From assembly GCA_910574915.1 (NCBI GenBank), contig CAJTCR010000033.1, forward strand, positions 1 to 56,339: a stretch of DNA of 56,339 nucleotides. The letters run 5' to 3'. The notes beneath the pieces are model-generated. The model made no database searches, was not told the DNA's origin, and saw nothing but the letters and a program-made list of their open reading frames with translations. Both the position numbers and the translations under genes were made by a program. This stretch comes from Eubacteriaceae bacterium (GTDB lineage Bacteria > Bacillota > Clostridia > Lachnospirales > Lachnospiraceae). This document shows positions 25,754 to 34,621 of this stretch, one piece after another (position 1 is the stretch's first letter; each line of letters opens with the position of its first letter).

Positions 25754-27889
25754 ATGGACAGAGCGGAGAAATTAAAAAAATATAGAACAAAAAAGGTGCA
25801 CAAACAGACAGGCAAAACAGGCACGGGGCTTTTTGTAACAGGCGGAATTGGCGTGCTTGTGCTTGGCGTGCTTTTATTTTTTTCGTTTTATCATAAAAAA
25901 GAAGAAGCGGTGCTTTCTTATGTGACCAAGGAAGAGCTGGCGTCATGCATGTCGTTTTTGCAGGACGAGGCAGTGCCTGCGTCTGAAAAAAACGCAGCGG
26001 CTTATGTGACGCAGGGGCAGCTCAAAGAGCTGATACGAAATATCGGGCTGGCTGGTACGATTTCCATAAATGGCGGTAACGAACGCTTGACGCGGGAAGC
26101 CGTTATGGACTGCTACGAGCAGGTGTTAGACTATTTAGACCTTGCAGGCGCGGTACGAAAGGAAACGATACTGGTGTTGTCCTGGGACGGGAAAACCTGC
26201 CGGACAGCGGATGGTAAGCTGAAAGGAAATACCGCGGCACTTGGTTTGGAGCGGTTTCATACGTATCGTGTGTATGTGCTGGATGATACAATTCTGGGCA
26301 TTAAGGCAGAATCGGAAAAGACCGGAGTGCTAAGGCAAGTGCAGGTACATGCGGCAGTAGACAGCAAAAGTTCTTCAAAAAAGGCATCGGAAAGCTTTCT
26401 TTCCGTCACTTATCAAAAGCAGGATTTTGAGATTCCATGTATCGATCAGGAAGGGATCAGACAGCTATCGGAAGCGACGAACGGCGCCACCTGTACGCTG
26501 TGCATCAAAGGCGGCACGGTGACAAAAATAAAAGAGATTCAAAATCAGGCAGATGCTTCTGAGACAAAAAAGCAGGAAGAAAAGCCTTTGCAAAAGCTTT
26601 CGGATACCGTAAACGTATTGCTGCTGAACAAAGGCAAGATTTTTTACGACCAGATTTATCTTACGGCGGACAGCGGCTGGACGGTGAAAAAGGACAAAAA
26701 GACGACGGCAAAGCAGCCGCTTAAAGTGCTTTCGGTAAAGGGGTTAAAGTTAAAAAAAGGATCGTCTGTGCTCGTGCAGCCTTCCAAAGCTTCCGGCAGG
26801 CTGTTTTTTACGGATCAAGACGGCAATCCGGTTTCAAAAGGCTATTATGGAAGCTTTACGATATACAAAGATACGGAAGGCTATTATGTCGTAAATAAAG
26901 TAAATATCGAAAAATACCTGTATTCTGTCGTGGCAAGCGAGATGCCGGCATCGTTTGGGACGGAAGCGCTAAAGGCACAGGCAGTCTGTGCAAGGAGCTA
27001 TGTCTACCGGCAGATGGCGGCAGGCGATTATAAAGACTATCACGCACAGATCGATGACAGTACGAACTATCAGGTATACAATCAGTCCGAAGTGGTGGAG
27101 GCAGATATCAAAGCCGTCGAGGATACCGCAGGCGAGGCGATGTTTGCAGACGATGAGATTGTAAATGCCTATTATTTTTCCTCATCCGCAGGGCATACGG
27201 CAAATATGGAGATCTGGCACCAGGATGCGGACGCGTATCCATACTTAAAGATCAAATCGTTAGACCCTGTGCAGTCCGGCAAAAAGGTAGACCTGTCCAG
27301 CGAAAAGGCGTTTGAAGCATATATCGCAAAAAAGGACGCGGACGCTTTTGACAGCAGCAGCCGGTACTTCCGTTGGAAGGCGAACGTAGAGTTAAGTGCC
27401 AGCGTAAAGGAGTTAAAGCAAAAGCTGAACGAGCGCAGAAAAATCAATCCGGCGCTGATTACGTATTACCGCACAACAGGAAAAAAAGCTGTGCGTACCT
27501 CTTCGCTCAAGGGCTTTGGCGGCGTAAAAAAAATGTCCTGCACAAAACGGGGCAAAAGCGGGGCAATTTTAGTATTGACCATTCAGTTCGAGTTTGGTAA
27601 AGTGGAAATCAGATCGGAATATAATATACGGTCGGTAGTCGGCTGCGCGATGGAACAAATTACATACGCAGACGGCACGTCAGATACCGCTTCCCGGTTT
27701 TTGCCAAGTGCGTATTTTACGGTTTCTTTTGACAAAAAAAGCAGCCGGTATGTGCTTACGGGCGGCGGCAACGGGCATGGAATGGGCATGAGCCAGTACG
27801 GTGCGGCAGGCATGTCGCAGGCTGGCTGGGACTACAAACAGATCCTGTCTTTTTACTATGACGGGGCGACGGTAAAAAAAGTCCGCTGA
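25754..27889 (+). CDS. SpoIID/LytB-domain cell-wall protein
   Basis: 711 residues. One transmembrane helix near residues 27-48 (GLFVTGGIGVLVLGVLLFFS) anchors it. After a long unrecognised extracellular region (50-330), a SpoIID/LytB domain spans about 390-700, with YLYSVVASEMPASFGTEALK and AQAVCARSYVY, the hallmark start of the family, and GGGNGHGMGMSQYGAAGM near the end. SpoIID is a lytic transglycosylase acting on denuded glycan in sporulation; relatives such as LytB modify autolysis. The catalytic glutamate is probably that in ASEMPASF. It lies outside a sporulation operon. Start at 25754 with GGAGCAGTGGA. Confidence 0.85.
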   Translation: MDRAEKLKKYRTKKVHKQTGKTGTGLFVTGGIGVLVLGVLLFFSFYHKKEEAVLSYVTKEELASCMSFLQDEAVPASEKNAAAYVTQGQLKELIRNIGLAGTISINGGNERLTREAVMDCYEQVLDYLDLAGAVRKETILVLSWDGKTCRTADGKLKGNTAALGLERFHTYRVYVLDDTILGIKAESEKTGVLRQVQVHAAVDSKSSSKKASESFLSVTYQKQDFEIPCIDQEGIRQLSEATNGATCTLCIKGGTVTKIKEIQNQADASETKKQEEKPLQKLSDTVNVLLLNKGKIFYDQIYLTADSGWTVKKDKKTTAKQPLKVLSVKGLKLKKGSSVLVQPSKASGRLFFTDQDGNPVSKGYYGSFTIYKDTEGYYVVNKVNIEKYLYSVVASEMPASFGTEALKAQAVCARSYVYRQMAAGDYKDYHAQIDDSTNYQVYNQSEVVEADIKAVEDTAGEAMFADDEIVNAYYFSSSAGHTANMEIWHQDADAYPYLKIKSLDPVQSGKKVDLSSEKAFEAYIAKKDADAFDSSSRYFRWKANVELSASVKELKQKLNERRKINPALITYYRTTGKKAVRTSSLKGFGGVKKMSCTKRGKSGAILVLTIQFEFGKVEIRSEYNIRSVVGCAMEQITYADGTSDTASRFLPSAYFTVSFDKKSSRYVLTGGGNGHGMGMSQYGAAGMSQAGWDYKQILSFYYDGATVKKVR

Positions 27890-27918
27890 CAAATACATAT
27901 TTTGGGGAAGGAAATGTT

Positions 27919-28782
27919 ATGAAACGGGTGTTTTTAGACAGCCTGCGGCTGTTAGACAAATGTAAGGAAGACAATATCGGTGCTTATGCGGCGCAGACTG
28001 CCTTTTTTATTATGATGTCGTTAGTGCCTCTTATGATGTTTTTTATTACGCTGATTCAGTATACGCCGATTTCGGAAGCAATGCTGCTGCAATGGGTGCA
28101 CCAGTATCTGCCGGACTATTTGGAGCCTGTGATTATTACGATACTTGACGAGGTATTTTCAGAATCCACAGGCATCTTGTCCACAACGGCAGTCGTAGCG
28201 ATCTGGTCTGCTTCTAAGGGGCTTCACTATTTGTCTGACGGGCTGGATGAAGTAAACGGCGTAAAGGAAAAGCGAAGCTGGCTGATCTTAAGGATTAAGG
28301 CAGTCATCTATACGTTCAGCTTCTTAGTGGGCATTGTTTTATTCCTTGTGCTGATTATTTTTGGCAGGTCGCTGGAAGAGCTTTTGATTTATTACCTGCC
28401 GGTGATCGGAGGCGTTGTGTCTAAAATACTTGATTTTCGTATCCTGATTATTACACCAGTAATGATCCTGCTTGTAATGATGGCATTTTATTCCCTGCCT
28501 GACCGCAAAGCAGTCTCAGGACATAAAATCAATTTTCACAACCAGCTTCCGGGCGCTGTGCTGTGTACCGTCGTGTGGTATCTGTTTTCGGTCGGCGTGT
28601 CGATTTACGTCGGATATTTTAACGGCTTTTCCATGTATGGCTCTCTGACGACGATCGTGCTGACGATGTTCTGGATCTATTTTTGCATGTACATCCTGCT
28701 GCTGTGCGCAGAGATGAATGCTTTTTACTATAAGGAGATTGAGTACCATTGGGAAGGAATGCATAAGCATAAAAAAGGATGA
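27919..28782 (+). CDS. YihY/BrkB-family inner-membrane protein
   Basis: 287 residues with about six membrane helices. The family N-terminus is recognisable: DNIGAYAAQTAFFIMMSLVP, then LLQWVHQYLPDYLEP and the WSASKGLHYLSDGLDEVNG segment typical of YihY/virulence factor BrkB proteins, formerly misnamed ribonuclease BN. A transport or envelope role is suspected for the family but not established. It follows the SpoIID-like gene by 30 bases and precedes the BlaI-like gene by 7, so the set reads as one operon. Confidence 0.88.
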   Translation: MKRVFLDSLRLLDKCKEDNIGAYAAQTAFFIMMSLVPLMMFFITLIQYTPISEAMLLQWVHQYLPDYLEPVIITILDEVFSESTGILSTTAVVAIWSASKGLHYLSDGLDEVNGVKEKRSWLILRIKAVIYTFSFLVGIVLFLVLIIFGRSLEELLIYYLPVIGGVVSKILDFRILIITPVMILLVMMAFYSLPDRKAVSGHKINFHNQLPGAVLCTVVWYLFSVGVSIYVGYFNGFSMYGSLTTIVLTMFWIYFCMYILLLCAEMNAFYYKEIEYHWEGMHKHKKG

Positions 28783-28788
28783 AAAACG

Positions 28789-29148
28789 ATGGGCGTAAAA
28801 CTATTTGATTCGGAGTTAAAAGTAATGGGCGTGCTCTGGCGGGAGGGCGATGCAACGGCAAAGCATATCTCAGACGTGTTAAAGGAAGAAACCGGGTGGA
28901 ATATGAACACGACCTATACGCTGATAAAGCGGTGCATAAAAAAGGGAGCCATCGAGCGCATGGAGCCGCACTTTCTGTGCCATGCGCTGATCCCGATTGA
29001 AGAAGTGCAGGAGGCAGAGACCAATGCGCTGATTGATAAGATTTTTGACGGCTCTGTGGACAAGCTGTTTGCCTCCCTGCTCTGCCGTAAAAATCTATCT
29101 GCGGGGCAGATTGAGCATTTGAAAAAGATGGTGGAGGATTTGGAGTAA
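28789..29148 (+). CDS. BlaI/MecI/CopY-family repressor
   Basis: 119 residues. The winged-helix N-terminus LFDSELKVMGVLWREGDATA, then NMNTTYTLIKRCIKKGAIER, is typical of BlaI/MecI; the C-terminal dimerisation helix (about 75-119) follows. Family repressors are normally inactivated by a BlaR1/MecR1 sensor protease. No such gene is adjacent; instead a response regulator starts 2 bases after its stop. It may therefore respond to another signal, such as copper in the CopY branch (though no CxC metal motif is visible) or an unlinked BlaR1. Confidence 0.87.
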   Translation: MGVKLFDSELKVMGVLWREGDATAKHISDVLKEETGWNMNTTYTLIKRCIKKGAIERMEPHFLCHALIPIEEVQEAETNALIDKIFDGSVDKLFASLLCRKNLSAGQIEHLKKMVEDLE

Positions 29149-29150
29149 CT

Positions 29151-29762
29151 ATGGAAAAAATCTTAGTAGTGGAAGACGACGACGCGATTCGCGAAGAGCT
29201 TTTTACCTTGCTGCATACCAACGGCTACCAGCCTGTCCAAAAGCCGCCGTGCGACCTTGCGCTGCTTGATATCAGCCTGCCGGGGGAAAGCGGGTATGAG
29301 ATCTGCCGCAGGCTCAGGCAGCATTCGTCTGTTCCGGTCATCTTTTTAACGGCAAGGGAGACCGCAGAGGATGAACTGCTTGGCTTTAGCGTGGGAGCGG
29401 ATGACTATATCCGAAAACCGTACCATTCCTCGGTGTTGCTTGCACGCATTGCAAGGCTTTTGCAGCGTAAAAGCAGCCCGGTGCTTTCGGTACGCGGCCT
29501 GACGCTGAATCTTGCCGCGCTTTCGGTACAGTACCGCGATGAAACAGCAGAGCTTACAAAAAATGAAACGAGAATCTTAGCCTGCCTGATGCAAAAGGAG
29601 CTGTGCACGAGAGAAGAGCTGATTGAAGACCTATGGAACAACAGCCTGTACATTGATGAAAATACACTGTATGTAAATATCAGGCGCCTGCGGGAAAAGC
29701 TCGGAAAAATGGGCGCGCAGGAGTTTTTGCATACGGTACGGGGCGTGGGGTACCGCTTATGA
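29151..29762 (+). CDS. BceR-like OmpR-family response regulator
   Basis: 203 residues, about 20 fewer than usual. The receiver (1-100) has acidic residues VVEDDDAIRE, phospho-Asp in LALLDISLPGESG, and Lys in YIRKPYHSS. Between beta-2 and beta-3 (GYQPVQKPPCDLAL) roughly a dozen residues of helix alpha-2 are missing relative to typical receivers. The winged helix (about 110-203) ends HTVRGVGYRL. The combination with a short kinase and a nearby BceAB-like transporter indicates antimicrobial-peptide sensing. Its stop overlaps the kinase start (ATGA). Confidence 0.9.
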   Translation: MEKILVVEDDDAIREELFTLLHTNGYQPVQKPPCDLALLDISLPGESGYEICRRLRQHSSVPVIFLTARETAEDELLGFSVGADDYIRKPYHSSVLLARIARLLQRKSSPVLSVRGLTLNLAALSVQYRDETAELTKNETRILACLMQKELCTREELIEDLWNNSLYIDENTLYVNIRRLREKLGKMGAQEFLHTVRGVGYRL

Positions 29763-30718
29763 CGTTTGTGGAATTTCTTTCGTCAAAAGCGGTTACGCTT
29801 TGCGCCCTTATGCTCGGTGCGCTGCTGTCGGGTAGCTGTCTGCTGTTTGCGGGCGCAAGCCATGCATTTGCAGCTTTTTTTGAGTGCCTGTTTTTTTCGG
29901 TTGTCGCTCTTTGGCTTGCGGCAGGTTTTTTGTGGGATCGTCACAGGCTGCGGCAGCTAGAGCTGCTGCTTACAGAGCTGCCGCAGCAATATCTGCTTGG
30001 CGAGATTCTTCCAAAGCCAGTCGGTGCGGTGGAAAAAAAGTATTTTGAGGCAATGCAGGCGGTGTCACGCTCGGCAATCGGAGCAGTCGAGGCGGCAAAC
30101 CGGGACAAGGAAGACTACTGTAACTATGTGGAAAGCTGGATTCATGAGCTGAAAACGCCCCTGACGGCATGTTCCCTGATCCTGTCCAACGACGGAGACG
30201 TACGCAAGCTAAAGCGTGAGCTGAAACGTGCGGACAACCTGACGGAAAGCATTTTATACTATGCAAGGCTGCGTACGGCGGAAAAGGATACTACGATTAA
30301 ACAAGTGCAGGCTGCCGCCGTGATCGAAGAAGCGGTAAAAAGCCAGGCGGAAATACTGATTGCTTCTAGGATCTGTGTACATACGGAAGGGGATTTTTCT
30401 GTTTATACCGATGCGAAGTCTCTGTGCTTTATATTAAAACAGCTTTTGATTAACAGTGCCAATTACTGTCCCGGCTGCAAGATACAGATTTTTGCAAAAG
30501 ACAGGCAGATCGTGGTCGAGGACAACGGGATTGGCATTGCAGACTATGAGCTGTCCAGGGTGACCGAGCGCGGATTTACCGGCAGCAACGGGCGCAGGCG
30601 GGGCGGCAGTACCGGAATGGGCTTGTATATTGTAAAGGAATTGTGCAAAGGGCTGGATATCCGGTTTCGGATTGAATCTCAGCAAAATGTGTACACACGT
30701 ATTACGCTTGCCTTTTAG
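29759..30718 (+). CDS. BceS-like intramembrane-sensing histidine kinase
   Basis: 319 residues. Two N-terminal membrane helices (about 12-32 and 38-58) with almost no extracellular loop, as in kinases sensing through a BceAB-type transporter. Phosphorylation His in SWIHELKTPLT (about residue 129); N-box FILKQLLINSANYC; G1 VVEDNGIGI; G2 GGSTGMGLYIVKELC. The stop codon TAG (30716-30718) coincides with the first bases of palindromic element D, so element insertion may have set the present gene end. Confidence 0.9.
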   Translation: MTFVEFLSSKAVTLCALMLGALLSGSCLLFAGASHAFAAFFECLFFSVVALWLAAGFLWDRHRLRQLELLLTELPQQYLLGEILPKPVGAVEKKYFEAMQAVSRSAIGAVEAANRDKEDYCNYVESWIHELKTPLTACSLILSNDGDVRKLKRELKRADNLTESILYYARLRTAEKDTTIKQVQAAAVIEEAVKSQAEILIASRICVHTEGDFSVYTDAKSLCFILKQLLINSANYCPGCKIQIFAKDRQIVVEDNGIGIADYELSRVTERGFTGSNGRRRGGSTGMGLYIVKELCKGLDIRFRIESQQNVYTRITLAF

Positions 30719-31059
30719 AGCGAACAAATTTGGATTGCTTTGGTATATTTTTACAGGAAGGGACGCCAGGAGAGAGGATGCGTACACTCTGGCGGCGTCA
30801 GTTCCAGAATGTTAAGAATTGCTAGGTATCCTGCTGCTACGCCCTGGCTGTGTCCGGTCGCGCCACCTTGTCCGCTTCCGGCTGTCCGCCGAAAGCTATC
30901 GGTGCCGCTTGGCTGCGCCCCTAGTTGTTTTGCAGAATACCAAGCAATTCTAAACATTCTTCCAAAGCCGCCGCCAGAGTGTACGCATCCTCTCTCCCGG
31001 CTGTTCTTCGCAAGTGCTGCCCAAACAAGCCCGATATGGTTTGGTAGGTGTAGTACTAG
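30716..31059 (+). repeat. Palindromic CTAG element, copy D (forward)
   Basis: Runs from TAGAGCGAAC, overlapping the kinase stop codon, to GTAGTACTAG at 31059. The outer stem GATGCGTACACTCTGG has an exact complement near 30970-30988; the inner stem is of the TGC/GCA type. The centre differs from the other copies (CCGCTTCCGGCTGTCCGCCG), suggesting local divergence or conversion in the loop. Confidence 0.83.
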
Positions 31060-31163
31060 AGCGAACTTTATCTGATTTGCGTTTCCAAGGGAACTATTTT
31101 GGATGGGTTTTCCATATAAAATAACCTAGAATCTGTTATATCGTATGGTTGATTTTGTTCATG
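31060..31163. repeat. Conserved spacer between paired elements D and E
   Basis: About 104 bases. In reverse complement this matches the spacer between copies F and G (34456-34621) over most of its length, including AACAGATTCTAG and AAAATCAACCAT. Part also occurs after copy H. The spacer thus belongs to the repeat unit and is not host sequence. Confidence 0.75.
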
Positions 31164-31491
31164 GTAGACAAACCAAACCATATCGAGCTTGTTTCGTAGC
31201 ATTTACGAAAAGCAGCCGGGAGAGAGGATGTGCCTCCCCTGGCTGCGGCTTTGGAAGAATGGTTAGAAGCCCTTGGTATTCTGCGGAAAAAACCAGGGGC
31301 GCAGCCAAGCGGCACCTTTAGCTGCCAGCAGGCAGCGAACTAGGTGCCGCGACCGGACACAGCCAGGGCGTAGCAGCAGGATACTTAGGGATTCTTAACA
31401 TTCTGGAACGGACGCCGCCAGGGGAGGCACATCCTCTCTCCTGGCGTCCCTTCCTGTAAAAATATACCAAAGTAACTCAAACACGCTCTAG
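31164..31491 (-). repeat. Palindromic CTAG element, copy E (reverse)
   Basis: Convergent partner of D, ending in GCTCTAG at 31491. The outer stem GATGTGCCTCCCCTGG is exactly complemented by CCAGGGGAGGCACATC; the inner stem is CCC/GGG type (AGCCCTTGG with TTAGGGATT). It therefore belongs to the same stem lineage as B, although it sits in a pair with a TGC-type copy. Confidence 0.83.
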
Positions 31492-31509
31492 CTAAGATGC
31501 AGGCGATCC

Positions 31510-31574
31510 TTACAAAACTGTAAGAAAAACGCTGTCGTCCAGTTAGATAAAAACAGGCTGTTTTCTGTTAAAAT
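31510..31574 (+). promoter_or_regulatory. Promoter and BceR-like operator of the ABC transporter
   Basis: A perfect inverted repeat CTTACA-AAAC-TGTAAG (31509-31524) fits the TNACA-N4-TGTAA pattern I recall for BceR-like regulators. It lies 52 bases upstream of a possible -10 TAAAAT (31569-31574) that lacks a good -35 box, as expected for an activator-dependent promoter. The response regulator at 29151 is the likely activator (inference). Confidence 0.6.
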
Positions 31575-31610
31575 ACAGGTACAGCATGTAAAACTAACGG
31601 AGGTGTAAAA

Positions 31611-32375
31611 ATGAAGCCAATCTTACAGGTGACAAACGTTACGAAATACTATGGGCGCGGCAGCGTCGTAACAAAAGCGTTGGACGGGATTTCTTTTTCC
31701 CTTGGAAAAGGTGAATTTCTCGCGGTCATGGGGGCGTCTGGTTCTGGCAAATCGACGCTTTTAAATGTGATTGCCACAATCGACCGGGCAAGCTCTGGGG
31801 ATATCTGCTTAAACGGAACTCATTTGCAGGCGATGAAGGAAGCCAAGCTCTCTGCATTCCGCAGAGACCAGCTCGGATTTGTTTTTCAGGACTACAATTT
31901 ACTAGATACGCTGACCATTGCGGAAAATATCGTACTGCCGTTAAACTTAAGGCATACAAGTGCACGTGAAACGGAAAAAAAGCTTGCGTGGATCGCAAAA
32001 TCCTTATGCCTTAGCGAACAGCTCTCCAAGTTTCCGTACCAGCTCTCCGGCGGGCAGCGCCAGAGAGCAGCATGTGCCAGGGCGATCATTACCGATCCGG
32101 CGCTCGTGCTCGCCGATGAACCGACTGGGGCACTGGATTCGAAAAATTCAAAGGCGCTTATGGAAACGTTTGTAAGCATGAACGAATCGCTTGGTTCTTC
32201 GATTATGCTCGTCACGCACGATCCGGTCGTCGGCAGCTATGCGCAACGGGTACTGTTCCTTAAGGACGGAAAGGTATGGAGCGAATTAAACCGGGGCAGC
32301 AGGGGCAGAAGAGAGCTGTACCAGGAGATTTTGGCTGCAACAGCGGCGCTGGGAGGTGAAGCGGATGTCAGGTAA
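31611..32375 (+). CDS. BceA-like antimicrobial-peptide ABC transporter, ATPase subunit
   Basis: 254 residues. Walker A GASGSGKST (about 43-51), Q-loop FVFQDYNLLD, signature LSGGQRQR, Walker B ALVLADEPTGALD and switch His in LVTHD. This MacB/BceA subclass works with a large FtsX-like permease, encoded next with an 11-base overlap. It probably protects against cell-wall-directed peptides such as bacitracin or lantibiotics by freeing the lipid targets. GGAGGTGTAAAA precedes the ATG. Confidence 0.93.
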   Translation: MKPILQVTNVTKYYGRGSVVTKALDGISFSLGKGEFLAVMGASGSGKSTLLNVIATIDRASSGDICLNGTHLQAMKEAKLSAFRRDQLGFVFQDYNLLDTLTIAENIVLPLNLRHTSARETEKKLAWIAKSLCLSEQLSKFPYQLSGGQRQRAACARAIITDPALVLADEPTGALDSKNSKALMETFVSMNESLGSSIMLVTHDPVVGSYAQRVLFLKDGKVWSELNRGSRGRRELYQEILAATAALGGEADVR

Positions 32376-34317
32376 CTTAAAGCTTGCGGTTCGAAATGTC
32401 AGGCGGCAGTTCGAAAACTATCTGATCTATTTTTTGACCGTTGCGCTGACCGTTGCGCTTTTGTTCGCGGTCAACAATGTGTTCTTTGGCAAAGAGCTGG
32501 CGCAGCATATCGATATGACAAGTGATTTTAAAAACGGGATGAAAGCGTTGATTGTGCTGATTGCGCTGATTGTCTCCTTTGTACTGGGCTATGCGACCTC
32601 GTTTATGCTAAAGCTTCGAAAGCGGGAGTTTGGCACGTATCTGACGCTTGGCATGTCAAGAAACAACCTTCTTGCGATTTTTCTTGCCGAAACGCTCGTG
32701 ATTTGCGTTACAGCGCTTGGCGTGGGTATTTTTTTCGGCTTGTTTATTTACCAGGGATTTATGGCGGTTATTATGCGCTTTATGGATATGGAATTTTTAA
32801 TCTCAAGCTATTCGGTCAGAGGGCTTGTATTTACCATTGTGCTCGTCGCTACGATTTTTCTGCTTGCCTGCGGCGCGTCTGCCTTTTACTTAAAAAAAGT
32901 CCGAATCTACCAGTTGGTCTATCAGGAAAAAAAGGTGGCGCGTGCTTCGCGTGTCCCGTTTTTGTGGTTTCTTTTGGCGCTGGTTTCTTTCGGGCTGATT
33001 GTCTATAGCTGCTTTGCGTTTGAAAATGAGATCGAACAGGTTTTTGCAGACAGAGAAGCAAGCAGTGCATTTGTAGAGATCTTTTCGGTTTTTGCGTGCG
33101 GCGTTGTAGTATTTCATATCAGCATTTCCAAAAGCGTAGTCTCTTTGCTGTTAAAGCGGCAGCGTTTGCGTGCAAAAGGCACCAATACGTTTGTGCTGCG
33201 CCAGCTTTCGGGAGCGCTTGGGACAAATGCGTTAATGATCGGGCTGCTTGCCGTACTGCTGACCTTTGCGGTGATCGGCGTCAATGTTTCGTTTGTGCAA
33301 AGGGCGAGCGAGCTTGCGCTGTTAGACCGGGATTATCCGTTTGACCTGCTGTGCTGCCAGGAGGATGCACAATATAACAAAAAACCGGATCGGGCAGTTT
33401 TGCGGGAAGCAGAACAAATCGTGCAGAAACATACGGCAGTTACACAGACCTTTTCCTATCCGATTTATCGTTCTGGCGCGTCAGACCTGTATGATTATAC
33501 AAAGTGGTCTGGAGCAGGCTATGAAGGGCTGATGGACAGTTATATGACAGAAAGCGATTTTAACGCGGTCATGACGTTTCTTGGGAAAGAACCGATTTCG
33601 CTGGACGGGGAATTTTACATTGTCGCAAACAATGCGGCGGCAGCGCAGGCTGCGTGGCAGGAGGCGGTATTAAACAGAAACGGCAGGAAATATCGTATCA
33701 AAGGCGTGCGGGAAGATGTTCCAGTTTTGCATTATGTCTATTTTTACGCGGTAATCCCGGATGAGGCGGCAAAAGGCATGGAGCTTGAGACCTTTTATAC
33801 GGCTTACCGCTTTTCCAATACAAACTTTCATGCGCCGGATCTGAACGAGCAGTTAGACGAGCTGGAAGAAAAGAACGAATATTGTAATTTTTTGCTGCGG
33901 GAATACGGCAGATATGAAAGAAACAGTGTCGCCGCGATCCTGACCGTCGGCGCCCTGTTCGTAGCTTTGGTATTTTTGATGCTGGCAATGGCGGTGCTTG
34001 CTTTAAAAACACTGTCGGGCATTGCACAAGACCGCGAAAAATACCGGATTTTATTTCAGCTTGGCGCAGGAGAGCGGCAGCGGTGCCGCGCGCTGTTTCG
34101 GCAGACGTCTTGCTTTTTCTTTCTGCCGTTTAGCGGAGCGGTGCTTGTCAGCATCCCGACAGGCTGGATCTGCGGAAAGGTCGTGATTCTTGGCGGCACA
34201 GGCGTATTGGCGGCGGAAACCTATGTGACCGCGGCGGTAGTTGCCCTGGTGATGGCGGCAGTCGGGATTGTTTATTATATGCTGACTTATCTTATCGCAA
34301 AGCGTACGGTGATTTAG
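32365..34317 (+). CDS. BceB-like ABC transporter permease
   Basis: 650 residues with the 10-helix BceB plan: one N-terminal helix (NYLIYFLTVALTVALLFAV), FtsX-like helices at about 55-75, 110-135, 150-175, 205-225, 235-255 and 285-310, a large extracellular domain (about 310-525), and three C-terminal helices with the FtsX motif. The start ATG 32365 is set by GGGAGG at 32351-32356. The extracellular domain would sense and bind peptide and signal to the BceS-like kinase. The TAG stop (34315-34317) is also the first bases of palindromic element F. Confidence 0.92.
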   Translation: MSGNLKLAVRNVRRQFENYLIYFLTVALTVALLFAVNNVFFGKELAQHIDMTSDFKNGMKALIVLIALIVSFVLGYATSFMLKLRKREFGTYLTLGMSRNNLLAIFLAETLVICVTALGVGIFFGLFIYQGFMAVIMRFMDMEFLISSYSVRGLVFTIVLVATIFLLACGASAFYLKKVRIYQLVYQEKKVARASRVPFLWFLLALVSFGLIVYSCFAFENEIEQVFADREASSAFVEIFSVFACGVVVFHISISKSVVSLLLKRQRLRAKGTNTFVLRQLSGALGTNALMIGLLAVLLTFAVIGVNVSFVQRASELALLDRDYPFDLLCCQEDAQYNKKPDRAVLREAEQIVQKHTAVTQTFSYPIYRSGASDLYDYTKWSGAGYEGLMDSYMTESDFNAVMTFLGKEPISLDGEFYIVANNAAAAQAAWQEAVLNRNGRKYRIKGVREDVPVLHYVYFYAVIPDEAAKGMELETFYTAYRFSNTNFHAPDLNEQLDELEEKNEYCNFLLREYGRYERNSVAAILTVGALFVALVFLMLAMAVLALKTLSGIAQDREKYRILFQLGAGERQRCRALFRQTSCFFFLPFSGAVLVSIPTGWICGKVVILGGTGVLAAETYVTAAVVALVMAAVGIVYYMLTYLIAKRTVI

Positions 34318-34455
34318 AGCGAGTTTGAGTTGCTTTGGTAAATTTTTACAGGGAGGGACGCTGGGAAAGAGGATGTGCCGCAGCCAGGGGAGGCACATCC
34401 TCTTTCCCGGCTGCTTTTCGTAAATGCTACGAAACAAGCGCAATATGGTTTGTCT
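34315..34455 (+). repeat. Palindromic CTAG element, copy F (internally deleted)
   Basis: Begins TAGAGCGAGT on the permease stop codon. Only the outer stem is left: GGGAAAGAGGATGTGCC and GGCACATCCTCTTTCCC flank CGCAGCCAGGGGA, and the right arm continues to CAATATGGTTTGTC. The central 200 bases are missing. Like E, it carries the GTGCC/GGCAC stem variant. Confidence 0.8.
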
Positions 34456-34621
34456 GCTATGAATAAAATCAACCATATGATAGAACAGATTCTAGTACAG
34501 CGTTGCAGAAATAGCGGGTGCTGTATTCACTGTTATTTCTGCCATGCTGTACTAGGTTGTTTTACATGGAGAACCTGTACAAAATAGTTCCTTGGAAAAC
34601 GCAAATCAGATAAAATCTACT
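34456..34621. repeat. Spacer between F and G, carrying a small insertion
   Basis: The reverse complement of the D-E spacer, interrupted at CTAG by a 56-bp element (34496-34551). The remainder includes AAATCAACCATATGATAG and the AAAACGCAAATCAGATAAA tail. Confidence 0.72.
34496..34551. mobile_element. 56-bp miniature palindromic insertion flanked by CTAG
   Basis: Ends TACAGC and GCTGTA with imperfect inverted repeats of about 20 bp (GCAGAAATAGC against GTTATTTCTGC). CTAG flanks both sides (34492-34495, 34552-34555), while the uninterrupted spacer between D and E has a single CTAG, so the insertion left a 4-bp duplication. The end sequence TACAGC resembles TACTACAGC of the large element. The first 11 bases recur at 44156-44166 beside the restriction cassette. 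Confidence 0.72.
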
